The translations under genes and the position numbers were made by a program. Below, piece after piece: positions 26,671 through 33,790 of a stretch of 64,000 nt of DNA; within the stretch, counting starts at the first letter, position 1; the number at the start of each line of letters is the position of its first letter. Source of the stretch: JAOBAU01 sp034667465 (GTDB lineage: Bacteria > Acidobacteriota > Thermoanaerobaculia > Gp7-AA8); NCBI GenBank assembly GCA_034667465.1, contig JAXDJV010000008.1, forward strand, positions 186,001 through 250,000, read 5' to 3'. The notes beneath the pieces are model-generated. The model saw only the letters and a list, made by a program, of their open reading frames with translations, was not told the origin of the DNA and did no database searches.

Positions 26671-27267
26671 ATGCCTGCCGCGCGCGTCTCCAGCTATCAC
26701 GGTCCTGTTTGTCCGGCCTGCAACGCCGCCATCGAGTTCCCGACGATGCGCGACGGCGAGCAGACGTGCGCGAAGTGCGGCACCACATTCGAAGCGCGCG
26801 TCTTTCACCCGCCGCAGCGCAGCGCGCGCGTGCTGCAACTCGCACAGCTCGGCCCGGACGGTGCGACGTCGTGCGCCAATCACGCGCGCAACGCGGCCGT
26901 CGCCAACTGCGAGCGCTGCGGTCTCTTCATCTGCTCGCTGTGTGAGATCACGATCGAGGACGGGACGTTCTGCCCGTCGTGCTTCGATCGGATGTCGAAG
27001 GAAGGACGCGTCGCCGGCGCCACCACCCGCTTTCGCGATTACGCCAGCCTCGCCGTCACGATGTCGATCCTGTCGCTGATCATGTTCCCGCTGACCGGCA
27101 TCCCGCTCGGCAGCCTGTCGATCTATTACGTCGTCAAGGGATTCCGCAATCGCGACACCGCGACAGCCAGCAAAGTCGGACTCGTTCTCGCCCTGCTGAT
27201 GGGACTCGGCGGAATCGCTTCCGGACTCTTCTTCCTCATCACGATCATCGCGCCGAAGCTCATCTGA
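26671..27267 (+). CDS. zinc-ribbon and B-box membrane protein
   Basis: The 198-aa protein has an N-terminal zinc ribbon (CPACNAAIEF…CAKCGTTF), then a B-box-like finger (CANHARNAAVANCERCGLFICSLCE…TFCPSCFDRM). Two membrane helices follow (SLAVTMSILSLIMFPLTGIPLG and VGLVLALLMGLGGIASGLFFLITI), resembling DUF4190-type segments. The function is unknown. The stop overlaps the next ATG as TGATG. Confidence 0.75.
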   Translation: MPAARVSSYHGPVCPACNAAIEFPTMRDGEQTCAKCGTTFEARVFHPPQRSARVLQLAQLGPDGATSCANHARNAAVANCERCGLFICSLCEITIEDGTFCPSCFDRMSKEGRVAGATTRFRDYASLAVTMSILSLIMFPLTGIPLGSLSIYYVVKGFRNRDTATASKVGLVLALLMGLGGIASGLFFLITIIAPKLI

Positions 27268-27782
27268 TGGCCAAACGCAAACGAATCGGACGCTGGAACG
27301 ACATCGCCACGCGGCAGGCGGTCTATCAGACCGACGCCGGTCTCGAGATCGACGAGATCGATCACTTCGAGATCAACCGCAAGCGCGTCTTCTATGACGA
27401 CATCCAGCTCGTGACGATGCATCGCTACATCGGCGTCTGGTTCGTCGTGACGATGCTCGTCTTCGGCATCGGCTTCCTCCTCATCGGCGCATTGATTCGC
27501 GAGAAAGCCGCCGTGATCACGTTCGGCATCATCGCCGCGCCGTTCCTGATCATGGCGCTCGTCCGCGTCATCGCCCGCATCGACGTGATCACCGTCTTCG
27601 GCAAGCGTTCACGCGCGCGAATGCGCTACACGTTCCGCAAATCGTACGCGCGGCGCATCTATGCGGAGATCTCCGCGAAGGCGCGCGAAGCGCAGCGTCG
27701 GCTGGCGGCCGAGATTCAGGCGGCGGAACCGCCCGAAGCACCGCCGCTCACGGACGAAGTGCCGATGCCGCCGGCGGAGTAG
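27267..27782 (+). CDS. two-helix membrane protein, end of MoxR operon
   Basis: The 171-aa protein has a basic N-terminus, two membrane helices (IGVWFVVTMLVFGIGFLLIGAL and AVITFGIIAAPFLIMALVRVIARI) and a cytoplasmic tail with an Ala/Pro-rich end. No family is recognised. It is the last gene of the set; the convergent MerB-like gene ends 7 bp away. Confidence 0.65.
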   Translation: MAKRKRIGRWNDIATRQAVYQTDAGLEIDEIDHFEINRKRVFYDDIQLVTMHRYIGVWFVVTMLVFGIGFLLIGALIREKAAVITFGIIAAPFLIMALVRVIARIDVITVFGKRSRARMRYTFRKSYARRIYAEISAKAREAQRRLAAEIQAAEPPEAPPLTDEVPMPPAE

Positions 27783-27789
27783 CGCTGAT

Positions 27790-28476
27790 TCAGAAGCGCT
27801 CGCCGACCTGCGGAACCCGCCAGAAATCTCCCGTCAATCCAACCAGCGTGAACGCCGCCTGCGCTTCCTCAGGCGTCCATTTCTTCCAGTCCGGCTCGCG
27901 ATGACGGCCATACCAGAGGCGCGCGAGCGCCCACACCTGCCGCAGCGGAACGACCTCGCCGCGCTCGATGCCGTGACGCTCGCACCAGTCGTCGACGTCA
28001 GCCGCGCGATGAAACACGAGCACGGTCCCGCAGTAATAGATGACGTTCTCCCAAGCGCGCCGGACCGGCCGCGGGAAGTGGACGACGAGGTCGCTGTCGA
28101 CCAGCTTGCGGTCGCGTACTTCGATCGTCACCCGCTCGGTCTCCGCGCCGATCGTCGTCGCAATCGACGCGTCGCGGCCGGCGATCGCGGCGATCCCGAG
28201 CGAGCACCACGCGCAGTTTCCCCACCAGCTCATCGCGCCAACGGTGACGCGATACGGCGTCGGCCAGAGCGCAAACGGATGAATCACCCAAACACGCGTG
28301 CTGTCGGGGTGCAGCACGAGTCCATGTCCGTCGTGCAGCCGACGCATCGACGCCTCAACCTCATCGACACTCGTTCCGACGCGCGGCGCAATCTCTTCCG
28401 CCAACGGAGCGCGACCGATCGCAATGATCGTCTCGATGATGTCGTGGTGCACCGCGGAGTCGAGCGCGTCCGGCAT
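27790..28476 (-). CDS. MerB-like (alkylmercury lyase fold) protein
   Basis: The 228-aa protein matches the organomercurial lyase family: an N-terminal winged-helix-like part (residues 1–55), then SWWGNCAWCSLGIAAIAG and a downstream YYCGTVLVFHRAADVDDWCERHG. The Cys in AWCSLG aligns with MerB Cys96 and the Cys in YYCGT with Cys159. The MerB Asp99 position is Gly here, so classic carbon-mercury cleavage is doubtful. The ATG overlaps the DAHP synthase stop as TGATG, placing it third in the attenuated aromatic operon. A thiol-based role linked to aromatic synthesis is only speculation. Confidence 0.75.
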   Translation of the reverse strand: MPDALDSAVHHDIIETIIAIGRAPLAEEIAPRVGTSVDEVEASMRRLHDGHGLVLHPDSTRVWVIHPFALWPTPYRVTVGAMSWWGNCAWCSLGIAAIAGRDASIATTIGAETERVTIEVRDRKLVDSDLVVHFPRPVRRAWENVIYYCGTVLVFHRAADVDDWCERHGIERGEVVPLRQVWALARLWYGRHREPDWKKWTPEEAQAAFTLVGLTGDFWRVPQVGERF

Positions 28477-29489
28477 CAGATCGTCCGTCCCACCGCCGGC
28501 ACAATGATCCGCAGCTCATCCATCAGCCGCGCGAACTGATCGGGATAGAGCGACTGCGGTCCGTCACACACCGCCTTCTCCGGCTCGTGATGCACTTCGA
28601 TCAGCACGCCGTCCGCCCCTGCCGCGACGATCGCGCGGGCCAGGGGCATGACCTTGTCGCGCCGCCCGACCGCGTGCGACGGATCGGCAATGATCGGCAG
28701 GTGCGAGAGTTTGTTGATGACCGGGATCGCGGAGATGTCGAGCGTGTTACGCGTGTAGGTTTCAAACGTCCGGATGCCGCGCTCGCACAGGATGACGTCG
28801 TAGTTGCCGCCCGACATGATGTATTCGGACGCCAGCAGCCATTCCTGAATCGTCGCCGACATGCCGCGCTTGAGCAGAATCGGTTTGCGTATCTGGCCGA
28901 GCGCACTGAGGAGGTTGTAGTTCTGCATGTTGCGCGCGCCGACCTGCAGGATGTCGACATACTCGAGCATCCCTTCGATCTGCGAGATTTCCATCACCTC
29001 GGAGATCGTGGCCATATTCATTTCGTCGCCCGCCGCGCGCAGCAATTTCAGCCCCTCGACGCCCATCCCCTGAAACGCATACGGCGACGTCCGCGGCTTG
29101 TATGCACCGCCGCGCAACACGCGCGCGCCGGCTCGCGCCACGCGTCGCGCCGTCTCGAACAGCTGACGTTCGTTCTCGATCGTGCAGGGACCGGCCATGA
29201 TCACGACGTCGCTGCCGCCAATCTCGACCCCTCGCGCTTTCACGATCGTCTTCTCGCGCTTGAACGTGCGGCTCGACAGCTTGTATGGCTCGCTAACGCG
29301 AACGACTTCCTGGACGCCCTCGAACACTTCGAATTCGCGTGTGTCGATGGAGCCGATGTTGCCGACGACGCCGAGGATTGTTTGATCGGAGCCGGTGGAA
29401 CGGTGGACGTCGAAACCGCGCGTGCTCAGTTCTTCGACCACGCGCTCGATGTTGCTGTCGGTGGCGTGCTTCTGCATGACGATGACCAT
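28476..29489 (-). CDS. aroF: 3-deoxy-7-phosphoheptulonate synthase (AroF-type)
   Basis: The 337-aa enzyme has an N-terminal ferredoxin-like/ACT-like regulatory domain (residues 1–70, MVIVMQKHATDSNIERVVEEL) that in type I-beta enzymes mediates feedback inhibition. The TIM barrel shows VIMAGPCTIEN, RGGAYKPRTSPYAFQG, LLKRGMSATIQEWLLA and LPIIADPSHAVGRRD. It condenses PEP and erythrose-4-phosphate, the first shikimate step. It lies 5 bp after the chorismate mutase gene, so both are under the upstream attenuator. Confidence 0.95.
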   Translation of the reverse strand: MVIVMQKHATDSNIERVVEELSTRGFDVHRSTGSDQTILGVVGNIGSIDTREFEVFEGVQEVVRVSEPYKLSSRTFKREKTIVKARGVEIGGSDVVIMAGPCTIENERQLFETARRVARAGARVLRGGAYKPRTSPYAFQGMGVEGLKLLRAAGDEMNMATISEVMEISQIEGMLEYVDILQVGARNMQNYNLLSALGQIRKPILLKRGMSATIQEWLLASEYIMSGGNYDVILCERGIRTFETYTRNTLDISAIPVINKLSHLPIIADPSHAVGRRDKVMPLARAIVAAGADGVLIEVHHEPEKAVCDGPQSLYPDQFARLMDELRIIVPAVGRTI

Positions 29490-29494
29490 GTCAG

Positions 29495-29794
29495 TCAGTC
29501 TCCTTTAGCGCGCGACGATTCCCGCTCGACGCGCCGCGATTCATCGATGATTCGTTCAAAAAGACGCCTCACGGCGTCGCGCTCGAGCGGTCCGCCGGAG
29601 GTCACCTCCGCATGCGCGAGCACCTGCTTCTCGCGCTCCGGGACATAGATCGGAAGCGCCAGAACGCCCTTGATCTCCCCGATCTCAACCGCGTATTTCG
29701 CGCGCTGATTGAGCAGTTTCACGAGGACTTCGTCCACACGATCAATCGCCTCGCGCAAACGCGTCAGTTCCGACTCGGCATCCATTCGATCCAT
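29495..29794 (-). CDS. aroQ: chorismate mutase (AroQ class)
   Basis: The 99-aa all-helical mutase reads LTRLREAIDRVDEVLVKLLNQRAKYAVEIGEIKGV, with the conserved Arg, Asp, Arg and Lys of AroQ, and later YVPEREKQVLAHAE. It rearranges chorismate to prephenate and may complex with the adjacent DAHP synthase, whose genes are paired in many bacteria. ATG 29794 is chosen over the TTG at 29800. The AAGGGG used as ribosome binding site is the 3' arm of the attenuator terminator, 10 nt upstream. Confidence 0.9.
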   Translation of the reverse strand: MDRMDAESELTRLREAIDRVDEVLVKLLNQRAKYAVEIGEIKGVLALPIYVPEREKQVLAHAEVTSGGPLERDAVRRLFERIIDESRRVERESSRAKGD

Positions 29795-29798
29795 AAAC

Positions 29799-29831
29799 AA
29801 AAAACCCCTTCCCGCGCCGGGAAGAGGTTTT
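29799..29831 (-). terminator. attenuator terminator before chorismate mutase
   Basis: On the minus strand AAAACCTCTTCCCG, loop GCG, then CGGGAAGGGG TTTTTT form a 14-bp stem (one G-U) with a six-T tract. It ends 4 nt before the aroQ start and its 3' arm holds the ribosome binding site. It is followed by a gene rather than closing one, which is the position of an attenuator. Confidence 0.85.
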
Positions 29832-29855
29832 CGATCAGATCAAAGTGTCGTCGAA

Positions 29856-29879
29856 AGCGCCCCTTCGCGGCGGGGCGCT
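29856..29879 (-). promoter_or_regulatory. anti-antiterminator hairpin of the Phe/Tyr attenuator
   Basis: A perfect 8-bp stem AGCGCCCC / GGGGCGCT has an 8-nt loop. Its loop and 3' arm (CGCGAAGGGG) can alternatively pair with the 5' arm of the terminator (CCTCTTCCCG, one mismatch). Its 5' arm GCCCC can alternatively pair with GGGGC at 29888–29892 just after the leader-peptide stop. Confidence 0.65.
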
Positions 29880-29895
29880 CATCGCAAGCCCCAGC

Positions 29896-29949
29896 CTATC
29901 CGGTAAACCGGTAATACAAATACGCGAAGGTAAAGGCGCTGCGGTTCAT
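29896..29949 (-). CDS. Phe/Tyr leader peptide of the aromatic operon
   Basis: A 17-codon ORF encodes MNRSAFTFAYLYYRFTG. Six of 17 residues are Phe or Tyr, including YLYY, as in the pheL leaders. It lies 17 nt upstream of the hairpin pair and 65 nt upstream of the terminator, which precede chorismate mutase and DAHP synthase genes. No Shine-Dalgarno sequence is seen; the inferred transcription start leaves about 5 nt of leader, so translation may be leaderless. The function is inferred from position and codon content. Confidence 0.8.
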   Translation of the reverse strand: MNRSAFTFAYLYYRFTG

Positions 29950-29961
29950 GTGGTGCGGAGG

Positions 29962-29991
29962 AGGGTAAGGGCGGGCGGGGGGCGGTGTCAA
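29962..29991 (-). promoter_or_regulatory. promoter of the attenuated aromatic operon
   Basis: On the minus strand a perfect TTGACA (29991–29986) is followed after 18 nt by TACCCT, which keeps the T, A and final T of the -10 box. The start would fall about 5 nt before the leader-peptide ATG. Confidence 0.5.
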
Positions 29992-30066
29992 GGGGGAGGG
30001 GAATCTGACCGACAGCCTGCCGTGAGGGCGATCACGCTCAACACGACCCCCGGCAGTCGTGCAGTT

Positions 30067-30363
30067 TCAGGCTGTGCCAAGCGCAATGATTCCGAAGGTT
30101 GTAAATACGAGGAGGAAAGTATCGCCGAAACACGCACGCATGCCGATCCACTCCACGCCATTATAGGCAAACCGATATCTGACGTTGATTCCATACAGCG
30201 CGCCACCCTCGACGTCGTGGGCTCGCCGCAATTCGAAGCTCGTGATCTCTCCCTGCGTCTTTGACCATCGCCTGCTCGCCCACGCATCCTCGCCTGTCAC
30301 AAGGCAGGAAATGACTAGCGCGAGGCCAATGCACAGGAAAACGACGCCGCCAATTACGATCAC
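30067..30363 (-). CDS. small DUF3592-like membrane protein, probably truncated
   Basis: The 98-aa protein has an N-terminal helix (MIVIGGVVFLCIGLALVISCLV), then RRWSKTQGEITSFELRR…YGINVRYRFAYNGVEWIGMRACFGDTFLL, matching the start of DUF3592 proteins. Those normally run further to a second soluble part and helix; here the frame ends in a hydrophobic tail (LLVFTTFGIIALGTA). The GTG start overlaps the trpA stop (GTGA), so it is the last gene of the trp operon. It may be a degraded passenger. Confidence 0.6.
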   Translation of the reverse strand: MIVIGGVVFLCIGLALVISCLVTGEDAWASRRWSKTQGEITSFELRRAHDVEGGALYGINVRYRFAYNGVEWIGMRACFGDTFLLVFTTFGIIALGTA

Positions 30364-31148
30364 GTCCCGTCTACGATCCCGCTCATGACCGCTCCCGCCC
30401 GCTCAGGCGCACCGTCCGCATCTCCATCCGCGATTGCGCGCACGATTGCGCTGCCGACGACGATCGCGTCGCAGTGATCGCGCAGGAGCTCGTAATGCTC
30501 TTTACGCGATATACCGAAGCCGACGGCGATCGGTTTGCGGAGTTTGCCGCGGATTTCGTCGAGGCGCGTTAACAGCGACGGATCGAGATCTGTTCTTGTG
30601 CCGGTGACGCCGGTCGTGGAGACGTAATAGACGAAGCCGTCGCTGGCGCGGTCGATGGCGGCGATTCTTGCGTCGGTCGATGTTGGGGCGAGGAGGAAAA
30701 TCATACCGAGGTTGTGGGCGCGGAAGATCGTGCGGATTTCTTTTGCGGCTTCGGGAGGGAGGTCGGTGAGCAGAACGCTGTCGATGCCGGCTTCGCTGGC
30801 GGCTTTTGCGAATTTCTCGGTTCCATAGCGCACGATGGGATTGAGGTAGGAAAATGCGATGAGTGGGATTTGGCTTCGCTCACGCACTTTGCGCGCGATG
30901 GTGAAGACGTCCTCGATTGTGATTCCTTTTGCGAGGGCGCGGTGGGCGGCGGCCTGAATGACCGGGCCGTCGGCGATTGGATCGGAGAATGGAACGCCTA
31001 ATTCGATGGCGTCGGCGCCGGCGGCTTCGAGCGCTTCGACGATTCGCGGCGTCGTTTCACGATTCGGATCGCCGCACGTGACGTATGCAATCACTGCACA
31101 GCGTTTTTCCGCATGCGCTCTGGCGAAGAGCGACTGGATGCGCTTCAT
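30360..31148 (-). CDS. trpA: tryptophan synthase alpha subunit
   Basis: The 262-aa TIM barrel carries ALEAAGADAIELGVPFSDPIADGPVIQ with the catalytic Glu, and the catalytic Asp lies in LLTDLPPE. The phosphate-binding region is KPIAVGFGISRKEHYELL…AIVVGSAIV. It splits indole-3-glycerol phosphate and passes indole to TrpB. It overlaps trpB by ATGA. Confidence 0.96.
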   Translation of the reverse strand: MKRIQSLFARAHAEKRCAVIAYVTCGDPNRETTPRIVEALEAAGADAIELGVPFSDPIADGPVIQAAAHRALAKGITIEDVFTIARKVRERSQIPLIAFSYLNPIVRYGTEKFAKAASEAGIDSVLLTDLPPEAAKEIRTIFRAHNLGMIFLLAPTSTDARIAAIDRASDGFVYYVSTTGVTGTRTDLDPSLLTRLDEIRGKLRKPIAVGFGISRKEHYELLRDHCDAIVVGSAIVRAIADGDADGAPERAGAVMSGIVDGT

Positions 31149-32338
31149 TGCGCGGGCTGCTCCATCGCCATGATTTGCGGGACGTCTTTGTCCCCTCGGC
31201 CCGACAAATTCGCGATCACGACCGCGTCTTTTGCGATCGTGTGGCCGTGTCGCAGAAGCCAGCCGAGGGCGTGTGAGGATTCCAGTGCCGGGATGATTCC
31301 TTCCGTTTCGCTGAGCTTGTGGAAGGCCTCCAGCGCGAGGTTGTCACTGCAATCGTGATATTCGATTCGGCCGGTCGACTGTAAGTGGGCGTGTTCCGGT
31401 CCGATCGATGGGTAATCGAGGCCGGCTGAAATTGAATGCGTTTCGGCAATTTGTCCGAATTCGTCCTGCAACACCATTGAGCGCGTTCCGTGCAGTACGC
31501 CGACTGCGCCGCCGGAAAATCTTGCGGCGTGATGGCCGAGCTCGCCGCTGCGACCACCGGCTTCGACACCGATCAGTCGAATCGTTTCGTGTTTGAGCAT
31601 TTCGTAGAAGAGGCCAATTGCGTTGGAGCCGCCGCCGACACAGGCGATGGCGACATCGGGCAGCTTGTTGATCTTCTTACGAAGCTGACCGAGCGCTTCG
31701 CGGCCGATGACAGATTGGAAATCGCGAACGACCATCGGATAGGGATGCGGTCCGAGTACGGAACCGATGATGTAGTGCGTCGTCCGGACGTTCGTTACCC
31801 AGTCGCGAATTGCTTCATTGATCGCGTCTTTGAGCGTGCGGCTGCCGCTGGAGACCGGAACGACTTCCGCGCCGAGGAGACGCATGCGGAAGACGTTCAG
31901 CTCCTGACGAGCCATGTCGACTTCGCCCATATAGACGACGCAGTCGAGCCCGAGGAGCGCGCAGGCGGTCGCGGTTGCAACGCCGTGTTGTCCGGCGCCG
32001 GTCTCGGCGATCACTCGCTGCTTCCCCATCCGCTTCGCGATAATCGCCTGGCCGATGGCGTTATTGATCTTGTGCGCGCCGGTGTGATTCAGATCTTCAC
32101 GTTTGAGGAACAGGCGAAATCCGCCGCAGATCTCAGCGAAGCGCTTCGCCTCTGTAATGGGCGTCGGACGTCCGACGAAATTCGCAAGTACGTCATCGAG
32201 CTCCGCGCGAAATGCTTTATCGCGGCGCAGGCGGCGATACGCGGATTCGAATTCATCGAGAGCAGCCATCAACGTTTCGGGGACGTATTTGCCGCCGAAT
32301 TCGCCGAAGTAGCCGGCGCGCGTGGGAAGAGTCGTCAT
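31145..32338 (-). CDS. trpB: tryptophan synthase beta subunit
   Basis: The 397-aa PLP enzyme reads GYFGEFGGKYVPETLMAAL at its start. The PLP lysine lies in LNHTGAHKINNAIGQAI, the allosteric loop in IAETGAGQHGVATATA and the phosphate loop in ACVGGGSNAIGLFYE. It makes L-Trp from indole and serine. It has ATGA overlaps with trpF and trpA. Confidence 0.97.
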   Translation of the reverse strand: MTTLPTRAGYFGEFGGKYVPETLMAALDEFESAYRRLRRDKAFRAELDDVLANFVGRPTPITEAKRFAEICGGFRLFLKREDLNHTGAHKINNAIGQAIIAKRMGKQRVIAETGAGQHGVATATACALLGLDCVVYMGEVDMARQELNVFRMRLLGAEVVPVSSGSRTLKDAINEAIRDWVTNVRTTHYIIGSVLGPHPYPMVVRDFQSVIGREALGQLRKKINKLPDVAIACVGGGSNAIGLFYEMLKHETIRLIGVEAGGRSGELGHHAARFSGGAVGVLHGTRSMVLQDEFGQIAETHSISAGLDYPSIGPEHAHLQSTGRIEYHDCSDNLALEAFHKLSETEGIIPALESSHALGWLLRHGHTIAKDAVVIANLSGRGDKDVPQIMAMEQPAQ

Positions 32339-32952
32339 GCGCGCCTCACCCGCTCGAACAGTTGCGCGAGTTTTTCGTGATCCTTAATGCCCGGCTCCGA
32401 TTCGACGCCGCTGGAAATGTCGATTGCATCGGGACGGGCGAGACTGATCGCGGCGCTGACGGTTTCGGCGGTGATGCCGCCGCTGAGGAAAAACGGTTTG
32501 CTGCGCGAGTAGAGCGCAAGCAGCGACCAGTCGAAGCGGCGGCCGGTGCCGCCGGCGCGGCGCTCGTCGTATGTATCGAACAGCAGCCATGCGGCGGTCG
32601 GCGTGGCGCTGGTGTCGGGAAGCGTGTCGCCGACGCGCAGCGATTTGATGACCGGGATGCCGAGGTCGCGAATGTCTTCGTCGCTTTCGGCGCCGTGAAG
32701 CTGGACGAGATCGAGACCGGCGAGCGAAACGATCTCGCGGATGTAATCGTTCGACGCGTCGCGAAAAACACCGACGAGCTTCGGCGGTTTCTCACGGCCG
32801 GCGCGCACCGCCGCGGCAATTGCGCTGGCCGCTTCCGGTTCGATGAAGCGCGGCGACGACTCGACGAAAATGAATCCGAGAAAGTCGGCACCGAGACCAG
32901 CAGCCGCTTTCGCGTCCTCGGCGCGCGTCACGCCACAGATCTTGATCTTCAT
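32335..32952 (-). CDS. trpF: phosphoribosylanthranilate isomerase
   Basis: The 205-aa barrel starts MKIKICGVTRAEDAKAAAGLGADFLGFIFVESSPRF, with the catalytic Cys in KICG and a GVF motif in LVGVFRDAS. QLHGAESDE and the catalytic Asp in LLFDTYDERRAGGTGRRFDW follow, with FFLSGGI and DAIDISSGVESEPG at the end. It isomerises PRA to CdRP. It has ATGA overlaps on both sides. Confidence 0.95.
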   Translation of the reverse strand: MKIKICGVTRAEDAKAAAGLGADFLGFIFVESSPRFIEPEAASAIAAAVRAGREKPPKLVGVFRDASNDYIREIVSLAGLDLVQLHGAESDEDIRDLGIPVIKSLRVGDTLPDTSATPTAAWLLFDTYDERRAGGTGRRFDWSLLALYSRSKPFFLSGGITAETVSAAISLARPDAIDISSGVESEPGIKDHEKLAQLFERVRRA

Positions 32953-33734
32953 GATTCCCCCGTCAGCGCGCGGACAGCGCCGGCACGGTCATTCTGCCGC
33001 AACAGCGATTCACCGACCAGAAAGGCGTTGAAGCGCGCGGCGGCGAGACGGTCAACATCTTGTCTTGTACGGATGCCGCTTTCCGAGACGCGGATGACGT
33101 CGTGCGACATGAGCGCCGACAAACGCTCGGACGTGGCGAGATCGACGTGAAAGTCGCGCAGGTCGCGGTTGTTGACGCCGATGAGCCGCGCGCCGGCTTC
33201 AGTGGCGCGCGACAGCTCTTCCTCGTCATGCACTTCCACGAGCGCATCGACACCGAACGGTTCGAGCAGCTCGATGAAGCGGCGAATCGTCGATGCGTCG
33301 AGCAGCGACGCGAGGAGCAGGATCGCGTTCGCGCCGGAGGCGACGCCGCGCATCAGCTGCGACGGCTCGACGATGAAGTCTTTCATGATGACCGGGAGTC
33401 CGGCGGCGCGCGACGCGCGAGCGAGCCAGTCGTGTGAGCCGCGAAAAAACTCCGGCTCCGTGACGACGGAGATCGCGGCCGCGCCGCCGCGCGCGTAGTC
33501 GGCGGCGATCGTTTCGACGTCGGGGTTGTCGACGATTGCGCCTGCGGATGGTGATGCCGACTTGATTTCGGCGATGACGTTGATGCCGGCGCGCGAGAGC
33601 GCTTTCGAGAATGCGAACGGTTCGCGATTCCGTGCGATCTCCATCGCGGCGCGGCGGGTGTCTTCGACATCCATTGGCTCGGACACGAGTCGCGCGCGGG
33701 TTCGTTCGACGATCTTTGCGAGGACGTTGTTCAT
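32949..33734 (-). CDS. trpC: indole-3-glycerol phosphate synthase
   Basis: The core of about 261 aa begins MNNVLAKIVERTRARLV and includes VIAEIKSASPSAGAI, SVVTEPEFFRGSHDWL, VIMKDFIVEPSQL, LVEVHDEEEL and LIGVNNRDLRDFHVD, all diagnostic. The frame is open 20 codons upstream to ATG 33794, which overlaps the trpD stop as ATGA; those codons are a dispersed repeat in reading frame (MTRHPERSEGSG…). Which start is used is unclear: 33794 would preserve coupling and add a repeat-derived extension. Confidence 0.93.
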   Translation of the reverse strand: MNNVLAKIVERTRARLVSEPMDVEDTRRAAMEIARNREPFAFSKALSRAGINVIAEIKSASPSAGAIVDNPDVETIAADYARGGAAAISVVTEPEFFRGSHDWLARASRAAGLPVIMKDFIVEPSQLMRGVASGANAILLLASLLDASTIRRFIELLEPFGVDALVEVHDEEELSRATEAGARLIGVNNRDLRDFHVDLATSERLSALMSHDVIRVSESGIRTRQDVDRLAAARFNAFLVGESLLRQNDRAGAVRALTGES

Positions 33735-33753
33735 CGGGTCGGCTGCGCGCGCC

Positions 33754-33787
33754 GCCCGCCCGGATCCCTCGCTACGCTCGGGATGAC
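33754..33787 (-). repeat. solo dispersed repeat at the trpD/trpC junction
   Basis: On the minus strand it reads GTCATCCCGAGCGTAGCGAG then GGATCCGGGCGG, the same family as 721–821. It is a single copy within the trp operon, open in the trpC frame. Confidence 0.85.
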
Positions 33788-33790
33788 GGG

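Noticed and set aside
29988..30066. Terminator between the trp operon and the aroQ leader
   Set aside because: ACAGCCTG / CAGGCTGT arms are about 50 nt apart with no T-run, so they do not form a credible intrinsic terminator.
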